NCBI GenBank assembly: GCA_022539475.1
Contig: VCMS01000226.1
Coordinates: 1 to 64,000, forward strand
Origin: Gracilaria domingensis
Taxonomy: Eukaryota > Rhodophyta > Florideophyceae > Gracilariales > Gracilariaceae
DNA length: 64,000 bases
Direction: 5' to 3'
The notes beneath the pieces were generated by a model, which was not told the origin of the DNA, made no database searches, and saw only the letters and a list, made by a program, of their open reading frames with translations. The translations under genes and the position numbers were made by a program. Of this stretch, positions 53,200-64,000 are shown piece by piece (within the stretch, counting starts at the first letter, position 1; each line of letters starts with the position of its first letter).

Positions 53200-55680
53200 T
53201 AGCTTGTCATGAAGCACTTTGTGTCCCCCTTTCCTTCCTATGCTGGAAGGCGGAGAGTGAGCAGCGCAGCAGCGAAGGCGCGGTTTTAAGCTCGCGACGC
53301 TCCGTCGCACCTTTCATCAGCCTCCCATGTTCGTGGGCCTACGGACCGCCACTCGCTCGCGCCATGCCCTGCCGCTCACCTCGTTACGTCCGGCCTCCTT
53401 GCTCGCCCATTATGGCCCTGTGCTTCGTGCCGCTGTAGTCGGGCCTCTGCAATCGGCCGTTGGGCGCCGCCCCTGCTCCACTGCTCCCCGTCTTCGACCT
53501 CCATATTGTCCTTGGGCTCGCCGTTCTCCGACGAGGATTCGCGGCTCCACTATTACGTGGCCTAAGTGCAAGATAGCTCCGGTCACTCTCTGCCCTTCTC
53601 GATGCTTCCGAAGGGCGTAAAGGGTGGAAGCCGCGAGGCTTCTCGAGTGAGACGGAAGCAAAAGAGGCAAGAAGAGGCAGCGCGGCGCGAGGCCGTGGAG
53701 TCCACAGCTTTGGCCTCCGCAACGGAAGCCATGAATAACCCCCCTGCGCCCATTCGTAGATAACGTGCAGCGCCATCAGGAAGCAGGGGGCAAAGCCGTA
53801 GCCACATGGCTAGACTTTCAGTGCCACGTTCATCCCCGCTAGAACCACTTCCAACCCCAGGCTAGTCTCGTTCACATCCATCCTCGGCCCCGGGAGGTCC
53901 CTCGGCGTCTGTGGTGGACTTGGCGCTAGAAATGGTTCCTGCTACTCGAACTTGGGCCGTAAGGGAAAAGTCAATCCTTGGTATGTCCAACCTGTTTCTC
54001 CCATACAGGCTCGTAACCTTCCTATTGCACCCGTGCCACATAGTCCCTCTCCGGAACTTCATCAGCCCATGGTGCGAATGCTCCCCCTGACGCAAAGCCC
54101 AGCCCGCTCTGGTTCAATCTCCTCTGGCTTTAACACACCCATCCGGCTCCCGAAGAAGCAGACGAAGCACGTCGCTCCGGATGACAATGACGACATTCGC
54201 CGCGGGCCGGCGCCATCATCTCGGGGGAACTCTACCCGTTATCGTGTGTCTACATCCGCTCCGGCCACAAACCAAGACGCTGAGATCTGCCCCGATCCTC
54301 CGCGGGAGCATTCTAACCGAGCTCACCGCCACGTCGTTCGCGCTTCTCGCGGACGTCGTGCCCGGCATGCGGCAGCCGGCGGTGAGGTTCGTCACATCTC
54401 TATTAGAAGAGCACCGGCTGCGCCGTCTAGTATTCGACGCCAGACGGTGCGCGGCTTACGGTCTCATGTCGACTCGACCCCTTTGTCTCGTCGCTCACGG
54501 AAGACCCATCGCGCTTCGGGCTCCTGTCGAACTCCTGAAAGTTCGTCCTCCTGTGACGAAACCAGTCGTTCCTCCGTTTCGTCGTCCTCGGGGGCTCGTT
54601 CGTTCTCCAAGTCCCGCTCGGAGACTCCCAGTACGCCATCGGAGTCTGATATCTCTTTCGAGCGCCAGTTAGATGAAGGGGATGACGCCGATGTTGATGA
54701 TAAGGTGCTGGATGGATCCTATGGTCACAACTTTTCGGAAGCTCCGGCACGTTTAGGCCGTCATTCAGCAGCCGATGGACCCGGGGCTCCTTGGAATATC
54801 AACAGTATCTTGATGGGTGACGGTTACGCCATCGGGAATATTACTCTCGAAGAGGGCCGTCTCTATGTCTCAGCCAACTCCGGGAGCGGGCCAGAGTACT
54901 AATGGGCTATTAACCGTCGTTCTATTCGTGTTGCTTCTCTCTTTTCGTTAAAAAACGTTACGATTGCCTCGCGGCACGTCGCGGAAGAAAGCCGTTGGCG
55001 TGGTTCTATGCCTAACAGGCGCGAGTTGCCCTCCGCTCATCCTGGTCTGGGTCTTCCTTCTCACGATTTTCGGGCCTCGACGACTTCGCAGTAGTACACC
55101 GATGAAGGCATTCGAGCTACCGAGATGTTCCCCGGTACCAACGTAACTTTCAGGCGAACCGGCGCCGGCCCATCTAGTTCGGCCTCGCGTTCGCATTAGG
55201 GGCGCTCCACTGGGCGACCGTTCGTGCTCGACCAAACGCCACGACTGTCTTGTTTCGGCCGTCGTGAATGCTTTCGACGGCCTTCTCGACCCTGTTGCAG
55301 CCGCAGAGGCATCGGACCACGCTCTCCGTGACTCTGCGATCCCTCTCGAGCACATCGGGTACGTTACTCCTGCGCTGCACAGTACCGGCCTTGGACTGAA
55401 TGTGCGTCAAGTCCCGAGGTCCCGGCGATCGCGACTTCTCCGCAATAGCGGGGGCAGCCAACCGGCGAAAAAAGGGTTACGTTCTCGTCAGACTGCAGAG
55501 TGGCAACGACGCCGAGCAAGTGGTTACCATTGATGCCCGCCGAGAGATCATCTTGGATAGTGCAGAAGAATATCCTCTTCGCCTCACTGAGGAAATCCTC
55601 CGCCTTTGCACGGGAGGATCCAACGCTCGCGTTACCGAAGTGTGCGAGCTGTATCGTCAACGCCATCGTTAGTTCCTATC
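53200..55680 (+). mobile_element. Ty3/gypsy fragment A (leader and gag-like part), broken
   Basis: The first 900 bp match, in inverted orientation, the segment 58020-58880 of fragment B at roughly 80-85 percent by eye. A forward ORF at 53952-54902 (316 codons, Ser/Arg/Pro-rich, with an acidic RQLDEGDDADVDDK) and frames after it to 55675 appear to be a decayed gag. Family assignment rests on the shared leader with fragment B, which carries pol. Old: many breaks. Confidence 0.55.
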
Positions 55681-56599
55681 CACTACGTTAATCTAAAACG
55701 AAAAATGTCGTAGCTCGTCTTGTCTCTATGTAAATACATCGTGCTTTTCCCAATTCGTAAACTAGTGCTTCCCTTTTCATGCCTCGAACATTCTCCGGTT
55801 CCCAGCTTCTGTTCTCTCCTGCGAGCCACCAAGGCCTTGCGTGTGCGACACAACCTCTGGTGTGCCCCGGCTACTGTTGCGAACGGACCTCTCTGAACGA
55901 CTCGCGTTCTCCTCACGACCACCTTTAAGCCTGGAGGTGACCAGGGCGGCGCTTGTACAGCACAATACTGCGGGCGTGTAACGCATTCCTCTTCACCCTG
56001 CCGTGTTCCAACACCAGTTCGTAGCGTGCTTGATCATCGTCCGTGATTTTGCATGGGCCGTAGAAGAACGACTCGAAAGCCGGCCACTTCTTGCGGAGAT
56101 TCAAGGCCTAGCCGTGAGCGACTAGTACTTCGTCACCTACGACAAAAGTCTTCACTTCTTTCTTCACTTCCCGTAGGACGAACCCCCGAGCCGCCTGCAT
56201 CGTTCGCTTTCCCGCTTCGCCTAATAGCTCCGGGGTCCTCTGCTCCGGCGTTGAACCCGAGAGCAATGCTACGGTATCGTTGGCGAGCATGCTAGGTTTC
56301 ACACCGTACATCAGTTCGAACTGCGAACACACCACACCACGAGGACGTTGACGGTACCCGTACAACACCTTCGGCAGAATCTCGTCTCAATCCATCTATG
56401 GGCGCATCACTATTTTCTTGATCGCTCTCTTGATCGAGCCCACCATCCGTACAGCCTTCCCATTAGACATAGTGGCGTGCGGCAACACAGGCATCCAGGC
56501 CATTACTTTCTCCTTCATATTGTCCTCCACGGCACGCGATAGGAAAGAGCTGGAGTTATCAGAGATTATCGTGGCGGGGGGACCGAACCGTCTGATACC

Positions 56600-56955
56600 T
56601 ATAAATTATGATGATTTTCATTAGATGTTACAAGTGCACATTTAGCGTTCATCCACTGCACATCTGATGGATATACTGGATGTACATATGATACCCTCTG
56701 ATATTCTCTATATGTCCTACAGATGAACGTAAGAGATACTCATTGGATTTTATATCCGTGCCATATACATCAAATATGCAATAATACGTCCTTTAGATGT
56801 TCCACGTTTTGGTGCATCCTAGGAGTGCCTTATAGATATCTACTGAATATTATTGAACATCAGCAGGACATCCATGGGATATCTCTTACGCACATACAAG
56901 GAATATCATTATTCGATCTAACTTATATCCAAAGAATCCGATGAATATCCAACGT
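56600..56955. repeat. AT-rich insertion splitting the integrase of fragment B
   Basis: This stretch of about 350 bp is much more AT-rich than its surroundings and repeats variants of GATATCCAT, AGATGT and ATCTGATGGATAT on both strands. Integrase sequence is recognisable on both sides of it. It may be a small non-autonomous transposon or an expanded degenerate repeat; I could not fix its ends or a target duplication. Confidence 0.55.
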
Positions 56956-57348
56956 ACGTCTGCGTGGTTCACTGTGGATGATCTCCTCCTCAACTAACTT
57001 GATAATGCTGTCCGACCGCAGTTCTCGTATGCTCGCGATCGCGATCGGCCAGCCAGTCAGATGCTCCACAGCGATCAGCGCAAAACGCTTCCCTCCTCTG
57101 GAACGCTTGTATGGGCCACCAAAGTGAGTAGAGAACCTCTCGAACGGCCCCGTTATGGGAATACGAAGGGTCGTCGTTTATACAGGGAGGTTCTGAGCGC
57201 GCTGACATTCGTCGCACCCTTTGACGTAGTCCTTAACATCATCGTAAACCGACGGCCACCAGAACCTCTAGCGTATCATCGTCCTCGTAGCGGCCTTGTC
57301 CCAGTGTCCTATTTCATCGTGGAGCATCTGCAGAGCCTCCAGCCGCTC

Positions 57349-57407
57349 GGCCCTCGTTGTAATGGCTGTCAGGGCTTGAGGACCTGACAGCCATTCCAAC
57401 GAGGGCC
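57349..57407. repeat. Near-perfect hairpin, 25-bp arms with a 9-nt loop
   Basis: The left arm begins GGCCCTCGTTGTAATGG (57349-57373) and the right arm ends CCATTCCAACGAGGGCC (57383-57407). Only one base is mismatched. It lies in fragment B between the RNase H and integrase regions and is otherwise in coding sequence, so it looks like a local inverted duplication. Confidence 0.85.
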
Positions 57408-58880
57408 GGGCAACAACACGCTATTCCGGCGTGTTGTTCCACAACATGAACTTCTTTGGGTCGCCGCGAATAGCTAGGCGGAGGCGCGGATTATTCTCCT
57501 GGATCGGAACGCCCGCGAGGAATCTTGCTATGTTAAGCAAGTATGGTTCCAGCTCCGCCAAGTTCGAGTCTTCTCATAACACCGCGGTCCCTACTGTCCA
57601 CGTCGGACCCGGCGTCTTCATTCTCTTCCAAGTCCATTCTTGACAAATAGTCGGGGCCTCCGTTCGCAGCACCGGGGCGGTTTCAAACCGGATAGTTGTA
57701 CTCCACCATGAAGTCCATCCAGCATGCCCACCTGCCTCGAATTTTCCTTTTCCTAAAGCCGTAATGATGCGCTTGGTGATCGGTAAGCACTTCGAAGAGC
57801 TTCTTAGAAAGGGGATATGATCGGAACTTGTTGAACGCGAACACTACGACCAGAGCTTCTCTCTCGCAGGTGCTGTACTTCCTCTCGGCCTCGGTCCTTG
57901 TGCGCGATGCGCAGTGGATGGGTTGAACCTTTCATTCCTCCTTCTTCTGAGAGAGAATCGCGCCAAGTGAGAAGCAGGACGCGTCTGTCTCAACGATGAA
58001 CGGCTGGGCGAAGTCGGGATATCAGCCGCATCATGGGCAGATGGGGTTCCAGAGAAGGACTATGTGCCACGGGTGCAACAGGAAGAGTACGCGCCTGTAC
58101 CGGAGAAATAGGTTAGACATTCCGAGGACTGCCCTTTCCCTTACGGCCCGAAATTTGAGTAGCGGGAACCGTCTCAAGGGCCGTGTTTACTACAGACGCC
58201 GAGGGACCTCTCGGAGCCGAAGATAGATGTGAACGAGACGAGCCTGCCGCTAGAAGTTGTTGCAGCGGGGAAGAACGTGGCACTGAAAGTCTCGCCATCT
58301 GGATATGGCTTCGTTCCATGCTTCCCGATGGCGCTGCACGTCATCCACGAATGGAAGCAGGGAGAGATGTTCATGGATTCTGTTGCAGAGGCCAATGCTG
58401 TTGACTCCATGGCATGGCACCGCACTGCATTTTCCTGCCTTTTTTGCTCGCGTCTCGCCAAAGAGGCCTAGAAGCGTCGACCATTTACGGCTTTTAGAAG
58501 CATCGAGAAGGGCAGAGAGTCAAAAGAGCCTTCATCGACATAAGTAAGTGAATAGAAGAGCCGAGAATCTTTGCCGGAGAACGGTGAGCTCGAGCACAAT
58601 ATCGGTGTAGAAGAACCAAATCCGTGGAGCTAGGAAGGCTCGCAATGTTTTATTGGAGAGGCCCGACTACAGCAACAAGATGCAAAGAACCGTAGTGGGC
58701 GAGGAAAGGGGCCGGACGCAGACCGTGGAGTAGCACAGCAAAGCACGAGCTAGTCGGGGTTATTAGGCACACTAACAGAGAAGGCTGATGAAAGGGTTCG
58801 AGAAAGTGTCGCATACTTGAAACTGCCTTCGCTGCTGTGCTGCGTACATTCCAATTCTCAATACAGCTAAACTTGGGCAG

Positions 58881-59974
58881 GACTCGGCTTGCAGCACAGA
58901 GCACATTCCTCGACAGCGCGGGCTAAGTGAGAGAGCGTGCGGCACACCGTAGGTGTGAATGACACTATGTGTGCAAAGGGATGAGAAACATTTCTGTTTC
59001 TTTTGCGTGAGCGAGAATAATGGAAGAAAGAAGCAAGAACAAAGTAAAACAAAAGTTAGATAGCCCGTGTTTTGTTTTGCAAACTTAGAAAGGTTCAAGA
59101 TGAAAGCATCGGGTAAGGAATATAAAATAGCTCGTATAGAAACAATTAGTCGGTTGTAGAGGGCTGGAACGGCTTGTTTAGGAAAATGTGTGCTGAGACC
59201 ATTAAAATTTTGGTTTAGATAAAGATATGAACACCACAACAGTTGAAAATAGTAAAACTTGATTGGAGCATGTGGGTGGCAAAGGTGCTGACCCCCGCGC
59301 TAGAACAGAATTTTTAGTGGTGATTATAGCCTTCGGAACAGCTATAGCGTTAGCGATGGCGTTGAATGTGAACCGGTGGAGACGGAGAAGTGGGCAAACC
59401 GCTAAATATTCCGAAAATTGCTGTCGGTATGCTGTTTTAGCGTCATCGGTGGAGATGTCCTAAAAAGTAGAACTACTCTTGAAATATCTAATTTGTAATT
59501 TCAAAATGCCTTTCATTTGGCAAACATGCAACAATTTTGACTGCTTTTTGCTTTTTTTACGATTTCAGGATGCTCCCAATACTTGAATTTTGCCCAATGA
59601 CCTTTGACACGAGAGCGTTTTCACGCGATTTGATAAGATACGCAAAGTCATGACTGGCACCTATACTGTATAGGGAATGTAATACAAAGGTATATTTGGC
59701 GCAACGCGTCACAGACGCGTTTTCGTCAGGCGATTCTCCAGAGCTCTTTCGCCGTTGAAAAGTTTGTTGTCCTCTCGCGTGCAAGGGTACGACGGTACAT
59801 CTCACGCAATTCGAATGGCAATTCGACTCTCTATTGTTTCGCGTTGCCCTGCCGTTCGGAAAGGAGTTTCATCCCATCCTAGTTCCAGAGCGCCCCGCCT
59901 CTGCGATTGAAGCTGAAAGCAAGCCCCTCTCGGACGTTCTCTCCGTTCCCCCGTCCTCGTTCGTCCTCGTCGTC
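58881..59974. other. Intergenic, probable upstream region of the XRN gene
   Basis: No certain gene. A forward frame at 59263-59463 (66 codons) has a hydrophobic stretch (FLVVIIAFGTAIALAMAL) followed by NRWRRRSG, which would suit a small single-span membrane protein, but nothing else supports it. The last 150 bp before 59975 are pyrimidine-rich (CTCTCGGACGTTCTCTCCG, CCCCCGTCCTCG) and likely contain the XRN 5' leader. Confidence 0.4.
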
Positions 59975-62263
59975 ATGGGTATCCTTGGATTTCAGAAGTG
60001 GTTTCTAGGCACGTTTCCGGAAGTTGTGAGAGTTCAGCAAGGTCCTAGATTCGGGGAAGTGTACGATCACGGTGAGTGCAATCTCAACGTCGCGATGGTT
60101 TGCGCTGCACAATTACGCTTCGTGCTGCTAACGTGTTCACTGCCTATTCATCTCTCAAATTTGCGTCACAGTCGCGTTCGATATCAACCAGATTCTTCAC
60201 CAGGTGCTGCGCCGCGCTACCAACAGACAGACTCTTGCTGCAGCTATTTTCCGCGAACTTGATCAGATCCTCAAGAATTGCGTGCCGAGAAAGTCAATAT
60301 TCTTCGCGTTTGACGGTCCTGCGCCAGTGGCGAAGCTAACCACACAACGACGACGCCGAAGAAAGAAAACCGCAGATTATGTATCTGACTACGTCGACGA
60401 GAATGGAGTACTCCGAAAACCCAAATTTGCAAAAGCCGCTATCGACTCCCTGGAGATGACACCCGGCGTTGAAACGTTATATTTCGTGCGCGACTCAGTA
60501 GAATACTGGGCTTATTCGCGTTTGCAAAACGATCGGAAGTATCGCAGCGTTGACATCCGCATTTCTGGGGCTGACGTGCCCGGTGAGGGTGAATTGAAGC
60601 TCGTGGACTATTGCCGCACAGGCAAATTTCTCGCGACGGATTCGGTTGTTGTTGTGGGTGGAGATGCAGATATAGTTCTCCAAGGACTTACAACCATTCC
60701 CATCCGAAATTTCTTCGTCTATTTGCGTAACTTTGCTGGTTTTAAAGGGAAGAGGCAGAGTTATGTCATCAGCGTCTGGGAACTGGCCCGAACATTTGAA
60801 CGGATCTTTCCAAATGAGTCCTCAAGCGTACGTCTCGACTTTGTGCTCCTCACAATTTTGAACGGTAACGGTAAGTTCAGATATAAAGTACTCTTTACCA
60901 GGGCTTTCGCTCTTGTCGTCAAAGTAACCAGAGCATACTTTCTAACTCAATGTTCTGTTTAGATTACATCCCTAAAGTTCGCGGCATATCTCTCAGAAAT
61001 ACATGGCGTCGTTACATGAGCTTGAAGCTGGTTTCAAAAGACGGAGATTTACCTCCGTTTCACGGTCAATCTCTTGTGGACGCAGAAAAACGAACCTTAA
61101 ACTGGCCAATGTTCTACGCGTTAATGGGCAGCGTTGGAGTTCCTGTGCCTTCCATTGCGGAGGCCGAGCAAGAGAAGCGATTAGGAACAAGGATACCTCT
61201 CGGCACCCGAAAGCCGAAGTCGAAGCAAGGTTACATGAGCCTGTCGGACTCTGAAGCGGAAGAGCATATTGTATATACTGGTAATGAAGATGGAATCCCG
61301 ATGGACTGTCTAGACGATAGTTCAAACTCTGAGGGCATCGAGTCCGCCGCATCAGATGGGAGCACTACAGACTCTGAAGACACCGAAGAGGAATATGCGG
61401 AGGAAGAAGATGAGGAGTACTTTGACGAAGAGCAAGAACACATTCAAACGCTGATAGCGCTTTCTGGGAACTCTACAAAGTTTTATGATACAAGCCGATG
61501 GGCAAGAGCACTGCTTTGGAATTTGCACATGTACGTAGACGGTATTTGTGGGGATTATAACTTTCTGTATGGAAAGCCCTACGGGCCACCGATTGAGGAA
61601 ATTTTGAAGTATATACGCGACCACGATGGAGACCCTTTCTTGCTGCAAGCACCAATCTCGCGTTCAAGGCCACTTTTCCCACATGAAGCTGCCATGGCGG
61701 TTCTTCCAAAGACGGCGAAGCACCTACTCCCGAATCCTTTGCAACGGATGTATGATAATCCGAACGTGCTGAAAAAAATTTTCTCGGGTAAAGACGGAGT
61801 GGATGTAGCAAGCATGACGGCCGAGATCAGTCGCATACCAAAATCTGACTTCAGCTCAGAAGAACTGCGGAGGACGGTGTTCGGCTCTCCGATTCTTCTG
61901 CGACTACCTCGCCCTAACGACCGCGTCGAACATATGAACCCAAGAGTGAAGAAGCCAGGTCAGAGATTTGAAGACGTACGCAGCCGGCCAGCAATCTATC
62001 GCGCATCTTTCACCATGACGACCATTCCCCCCTGTTATGATTGGCCGAAGGGCTCCATCCCGAACATGCTGGAGTTGTCATATAAGACGGTTAGAGGCTC
62101 AAAGCTAAAGGCGAGGAAAAAAGTCCCTGCTGAAAGCAATGGAAGTGCAAGAAAGGCTAGCAGTAAGCCGCAGCGAAGGACTCATCGACGCACCAAGAAC
62201 GTTCGAACGCGAATAGCGTCCTCGGATCGGTCACACGACAGCCTCAAGAAAGCTCAATGCTGA
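59975..62263 (+). CDS. 5'-3' exoribonuclease, XRN family, three exons
   Basis: Exons 59975-60071, 60172-60870 and 60963-62263 join to 2097 nt, a 698-residue protein. Introns (100 and 92 nt) have GTGAGT/CACAG and GTAAGT/TTTAG borders and GCTAAC or TCTAAC branch sites; the joins restore DHVAFDINQ and LNGNDYIPKVRG. XRN enzymes degrade 5'-monophosphorylated RNA. Visible motifs: MGILGFQKWF at the N-terminus, FDINQILH, FFAFDGPAPVAKL, GADVPGEGE (catalytic Glu pair), GGDADIVLQGL (Asp pair) and LNGNDYIP. Odd points: the usual GEGEHK reads GEGELK, a very acidic insert lies near residue 400 (EEEYAEEEDEEYFDEE), and the protein is shorter than usual XRN1 or XRN2. The basic tail (RRTHRRTKN) could be a nuclear signal. 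It is either an XRN2-like nuclear form or a divergent lineage-specific member. Confidence 0.88.
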
Positions 62264-62610
62264 ACTGTAGACTCTAGAAAAGACCCGGGTTTGAGGTTGG
62301 AACCTGGGAGCAACTGATGAAGCAACCCACTCGACGATTTCCGAGAAGCTCTATCGACGTTCGTAACAACTTCTTGCAGAACGCAGACATATAGGACGGG
62401 AAAAAAGTATGCGGTTGACGCATATGTTGTCATGTAGCTGGACGTTTTTGGATATGGGAGTGAAAGTATAAGAGGAGGATGACATCTCATCTGCTATAGA
62501 ACTAAATGAGACTGGCTGCAGGCTAACAATTAGAGGGTGAGATAAGGCTAGGGTGGTGTCAAGACATGAGCCGTATACGCGTACTACAACAAAGTACAGG
62601 TACTGGACAC
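62264..62610. other. Convergent intergenic spacer between the XRN and diacylglycerol kinase genes
   Basis: About 350 bp shared as 3' region of two converging genes. I see no ORF of note and no clear AATAAA signal; both transcript ends must lie here. Confidence 0.6.
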
Positions 62611-63867
62611 TCAAGCCGGAGTTATTTGATCGTTAGTGTCGGCGACTGGCGCCGGTTGTTCGGTGTCACTGTCGAGCTCCACTACAGAATCTTGTTCATC
62701 GTCATCGTCAAGGTCTTCTGCGACATCGTTGGTCTTCGTGTTGAACTTCGCGCGTTTCTTTGGCGAGGATGTCCAGATAGGACCTCGGAGTACACCAACC
62801 TTGTTGCCTGGTTCAAGAGTGACGGTGCCACCGTGCTGTTCCCAGGGCTCGCCATCAACCTGAAATGGGGTGGATTCTGACTTGAGAGTGAGGGACATCC
62901 TTGAACCCTGTGCAATGCGCACGCCATGACGACCGAACATGCGAATGGTACCAAAATGCTTGAGACTCTTGAGTCCAATGACCTCGAAAAGCTGGTCATC
63001 GACAAACATATCAGTGACGCTACGGCTATGATCGAGGTCGTCTTTCGCGTCGTGAGACTTGACAGTGCCCCACGGCTGACTCCCCGCGCCATAGCTCGGA
63101 ATGTTGAGGAAGATAATCGCTTGCAAGTAAGCAGGGATGGATATGGGCTGGTCGTCGACCAAGAGCGTTTCGATATGGTCGGATACGTAAATCTTGCGAC
63201 TCTTCGGCTGACACATGTATTTGAGGCCGACCATGGCATGCGCTTTGAAGTTGCCCAGACGACTATTATGCTTGTCAGGATTCTGCCAGCGCATCTGATT
63301 GAAGCGCAATTCCACGTACGCATCGGCGCCCAGGCTGAGGTAGTTGCACACCAAAGGCCTCGCGCCGTGTTCAATGCCATCGTTATCGACATGGGTGTCC
63401 TTGGACTGAGTGGCAAGCCTCCACACATCCAGGCGCCTCAGCACCATCTGCTCGACCGGCGTCTCGTTAATTCTCTTGATAGCATCCTTGATAAAACGCT
63501 CGCCCGGGTACTTCTTGCCCCAGCCCAGCGCGCGCGCCATGTCATTGCCGGAGCCCAACGGAATGACCAACAAGTGCACGTGCGACAGGTTCTGCTTCTC
63601 GACGGCGTTGGCGACCCAGGAGAAGGTGCCGTCGCCGCCGGCCACAATGCAGATGAGGTGCTGCGGCGAGTCGACGGCGCGCATGCGAAGGCCGCGCTCC
63701 GGACCCTTGTCGGCCTTGATGTCGAACACGTTCTCGTCGCCGATCTGGTTCTTGAGCAGGTCGAGCACGACGCCGCCCATGTTGCCGCCGGAGCCGGGGT
63801 TGACGAACGCAATCATGTTCATGACGTCCATGGCGCGCGGCGGAGCCGCTGGCGGCAGCGCGGGCAC
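62611..63867 (-). CDS. Diacylglycerol kinase, catalytic and accessory domains only
   Basis: Open frame of 418 codons, no intron visible. DGKs phosphorylate diacylglycerol to phosphatidic acid with ATP, at membranes. The catalytic domain shows NPGSGG (residues 23-28), the nucleotide loop AGGDGT (76-81) and PLGSGND (103-109) with RALGWG. The accessory domain follows (LVCNYLSLGADAYVELRFNQ, FLNIPSYGAGSQPWG, QVDGEPWEQ). The C-terminus is basic (SPKKRAKFN) then acidic (DVAEDLDDDDEQDSVVELDSD). There is no C1 domain and no room for one before the catalytic domain, so it resembles the short plant type. The start may be the ATG at 63867 or, more likely, MDVMNM at 63831, because the first 12 residues are Pro/Ala filler. 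The 5' third is very GC-rich. Confidence 0.92.
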   Translation of the reverse strand: MPALPPAAPPRAMDVMNMIAFVNPGSGGNMGGVVLDLLKNQIGDENVFDIKADKGPERGLRMRAVDSPQHLICIVAGGDGTFSWVANAVEKQNLSHVHLLVIPLGSGNDMARALGWGKKYPGERFIKDAIKRINETPVEQMVLRRLDVWRLATQSKDTHVDNDGIEHGARPLVCNYLSLGADAYVELRFNQMRWQNPDKHNSRLGNFKAHAMVGLKYMCQPKSRKIYVSDHIETLLVDDQPISIPAYLQAIIFLNIPSYGAGSQPWGTVKSHDAKDDLDHSRSVTDMFVDDQLFEVIGLKSLKHFGTIRMFGRHGVRIAQGSRMSLTLKSESTPFQVDGEPWEQHGGTVTLEPGNKVGVLRGPIWTSSPKKRAKFNTKTNDVAEDLDDDDEQDSVVELDSDTEQPAPVADTNDQITPA

Positions 63868-64000
63868 CGGGCGGGGGGTGGGGGTCCAAGCAAAGCGCGC
63901 GGCTGCGCGCGCGTCGGTTGCGCTGTGGAGGAGGCGCGCGCCGAGGCCGGCGCGCAGATAACAGCGCGCGGGCGCATGTTTATGCGACTCAGTTTATGCA
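63868..64000 (-). promoter_or_regulatory. Upstream region of the diacylglycerol kinase gene
   Basis: GC-rich with alternating GCGCGC tracts (63893-63915 and 63961-63972), the same character as the region upstream of the SOF1 piece at 4.7-5.0 kb. On the minus strand a TGCATAAACTGAGTCGCATA sequence lies at the window edge. Promoter role is inferred from position only. Confidence 0.4.

Larger units (their letters stand above)
55690..58880 (-). mobile_element. Ty3/gypsy fragment B with RNase H and integrase, deleted and broken
   Basis: Reading leftwards: leader and start of gag (58880-58020, shared with fragment A), then with a large internal loss RNase H (VETDASCFSLG, STCEREALVVVFAFNKFR), integrase zinc site (HDEIGHWDKA, CDECQRAQ), integrase core (FALIAVEHLTGWPIAIA, FGPPATIISDNSSSF) and the C-terminal part (FVVGDEVLVAHG). 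The protease and most of the reverse transcriptase are missing. Many breaks, so old. It lies tail to tail with fragment A. Confidence 0.75.

Noticed and set aside
1-64000. CRISPR arrays, tRNA or rRNA genes
   Set aside because: No regularly spaced direct repeats with unique spacers, and no cloverleaf or rRNA-like sequence noticed on reading; a tRNA scan was not possible.

Overview
The window is nuclear DNA of a eukaryote. Two intact, recognisable host genes lie at its right edge: a 5'-3' exoribonuclease of the XRN family with two short introns (100 and 92 nt, GT..AG, CTAAC branch sites) and a diacylglycerol kinase. The rest is mostly transposons and gene debris. Few short introns, very GC-rich 5' ends of host genes, a chromodomain Ty3/gypsy element, Copia, PIF/Harbinger and pogo-like transposons together fit an alga, most plausibly a red alga. 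That is an inference from style; no marker gene in the window proves it.

Layout. 0.9-2.5 kb: decayed Myb/SANT-like accessory ORF of a Harbinger-type transposon. 2.8-7.9 kb: a mosaic of host gene pieces joined almost without spacers: an eIF3c fragment fused to the 5' part of a SOF1/DCAF13 WD40 gene, a homeobox gene with Agenet-like and possible methyl-CpG-binding segments, a pseudouridine glycosidase-kinase fragment, and an open Harbinger transposase that abuts it. 8.2-20.6 kb: a young full-length Ty3/gypsy element (816-bp LTRs, 5-bp target duplication) inserted into a decayed pogo-like transposon (20.6-22.0 kb). 22-24.9 kb: AT-rich, no gene recognised. 24.9-36.8 kb: an old related LTR followed by a second, heavily decayed relative of the Ty3/gypsy element (984-bp LTRs) in the opposite orientation. 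36.8-42.7 kb: decayed ORFs, a small gene cut by a solo LTR, and a small acidic gene. 42.7-43.85 kb: GC-rich minisatellite. 43.85-45.7 kb: nothing recognised. 45.7-51.7 kb: young Copia element. 52.6-53.1 kb: a small gene that looks like a paralogue of the one at 42.3 kb. 53.2-58.9 kb: two pieces of another Ty3/gypsy family lying tail to tail, with an AT-rich insertion and a long perfect-looking hairpin. 60.0-62.3 kb XRN gene; 62.6-63.9 kb diacylglycerol kinase.

The most interesting items are: an antisense ORF of about 700 codons, with no family I recognise, conserved between pol and the 3' LTR of both Ty3/gypsy elements; the gene-fragment mosaic with its SOF1-eIF3c fusion and a homeodomain protein of unusual make-up; and a small acidic protein family with two or three members in this window. 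In the decayed host genes and DNA transposons the in-frame stops sit mostly where Gln or Trp codons would be expected, as if produced by C-to-T change. All identities are from reading the translations by eye; no database search was possible.
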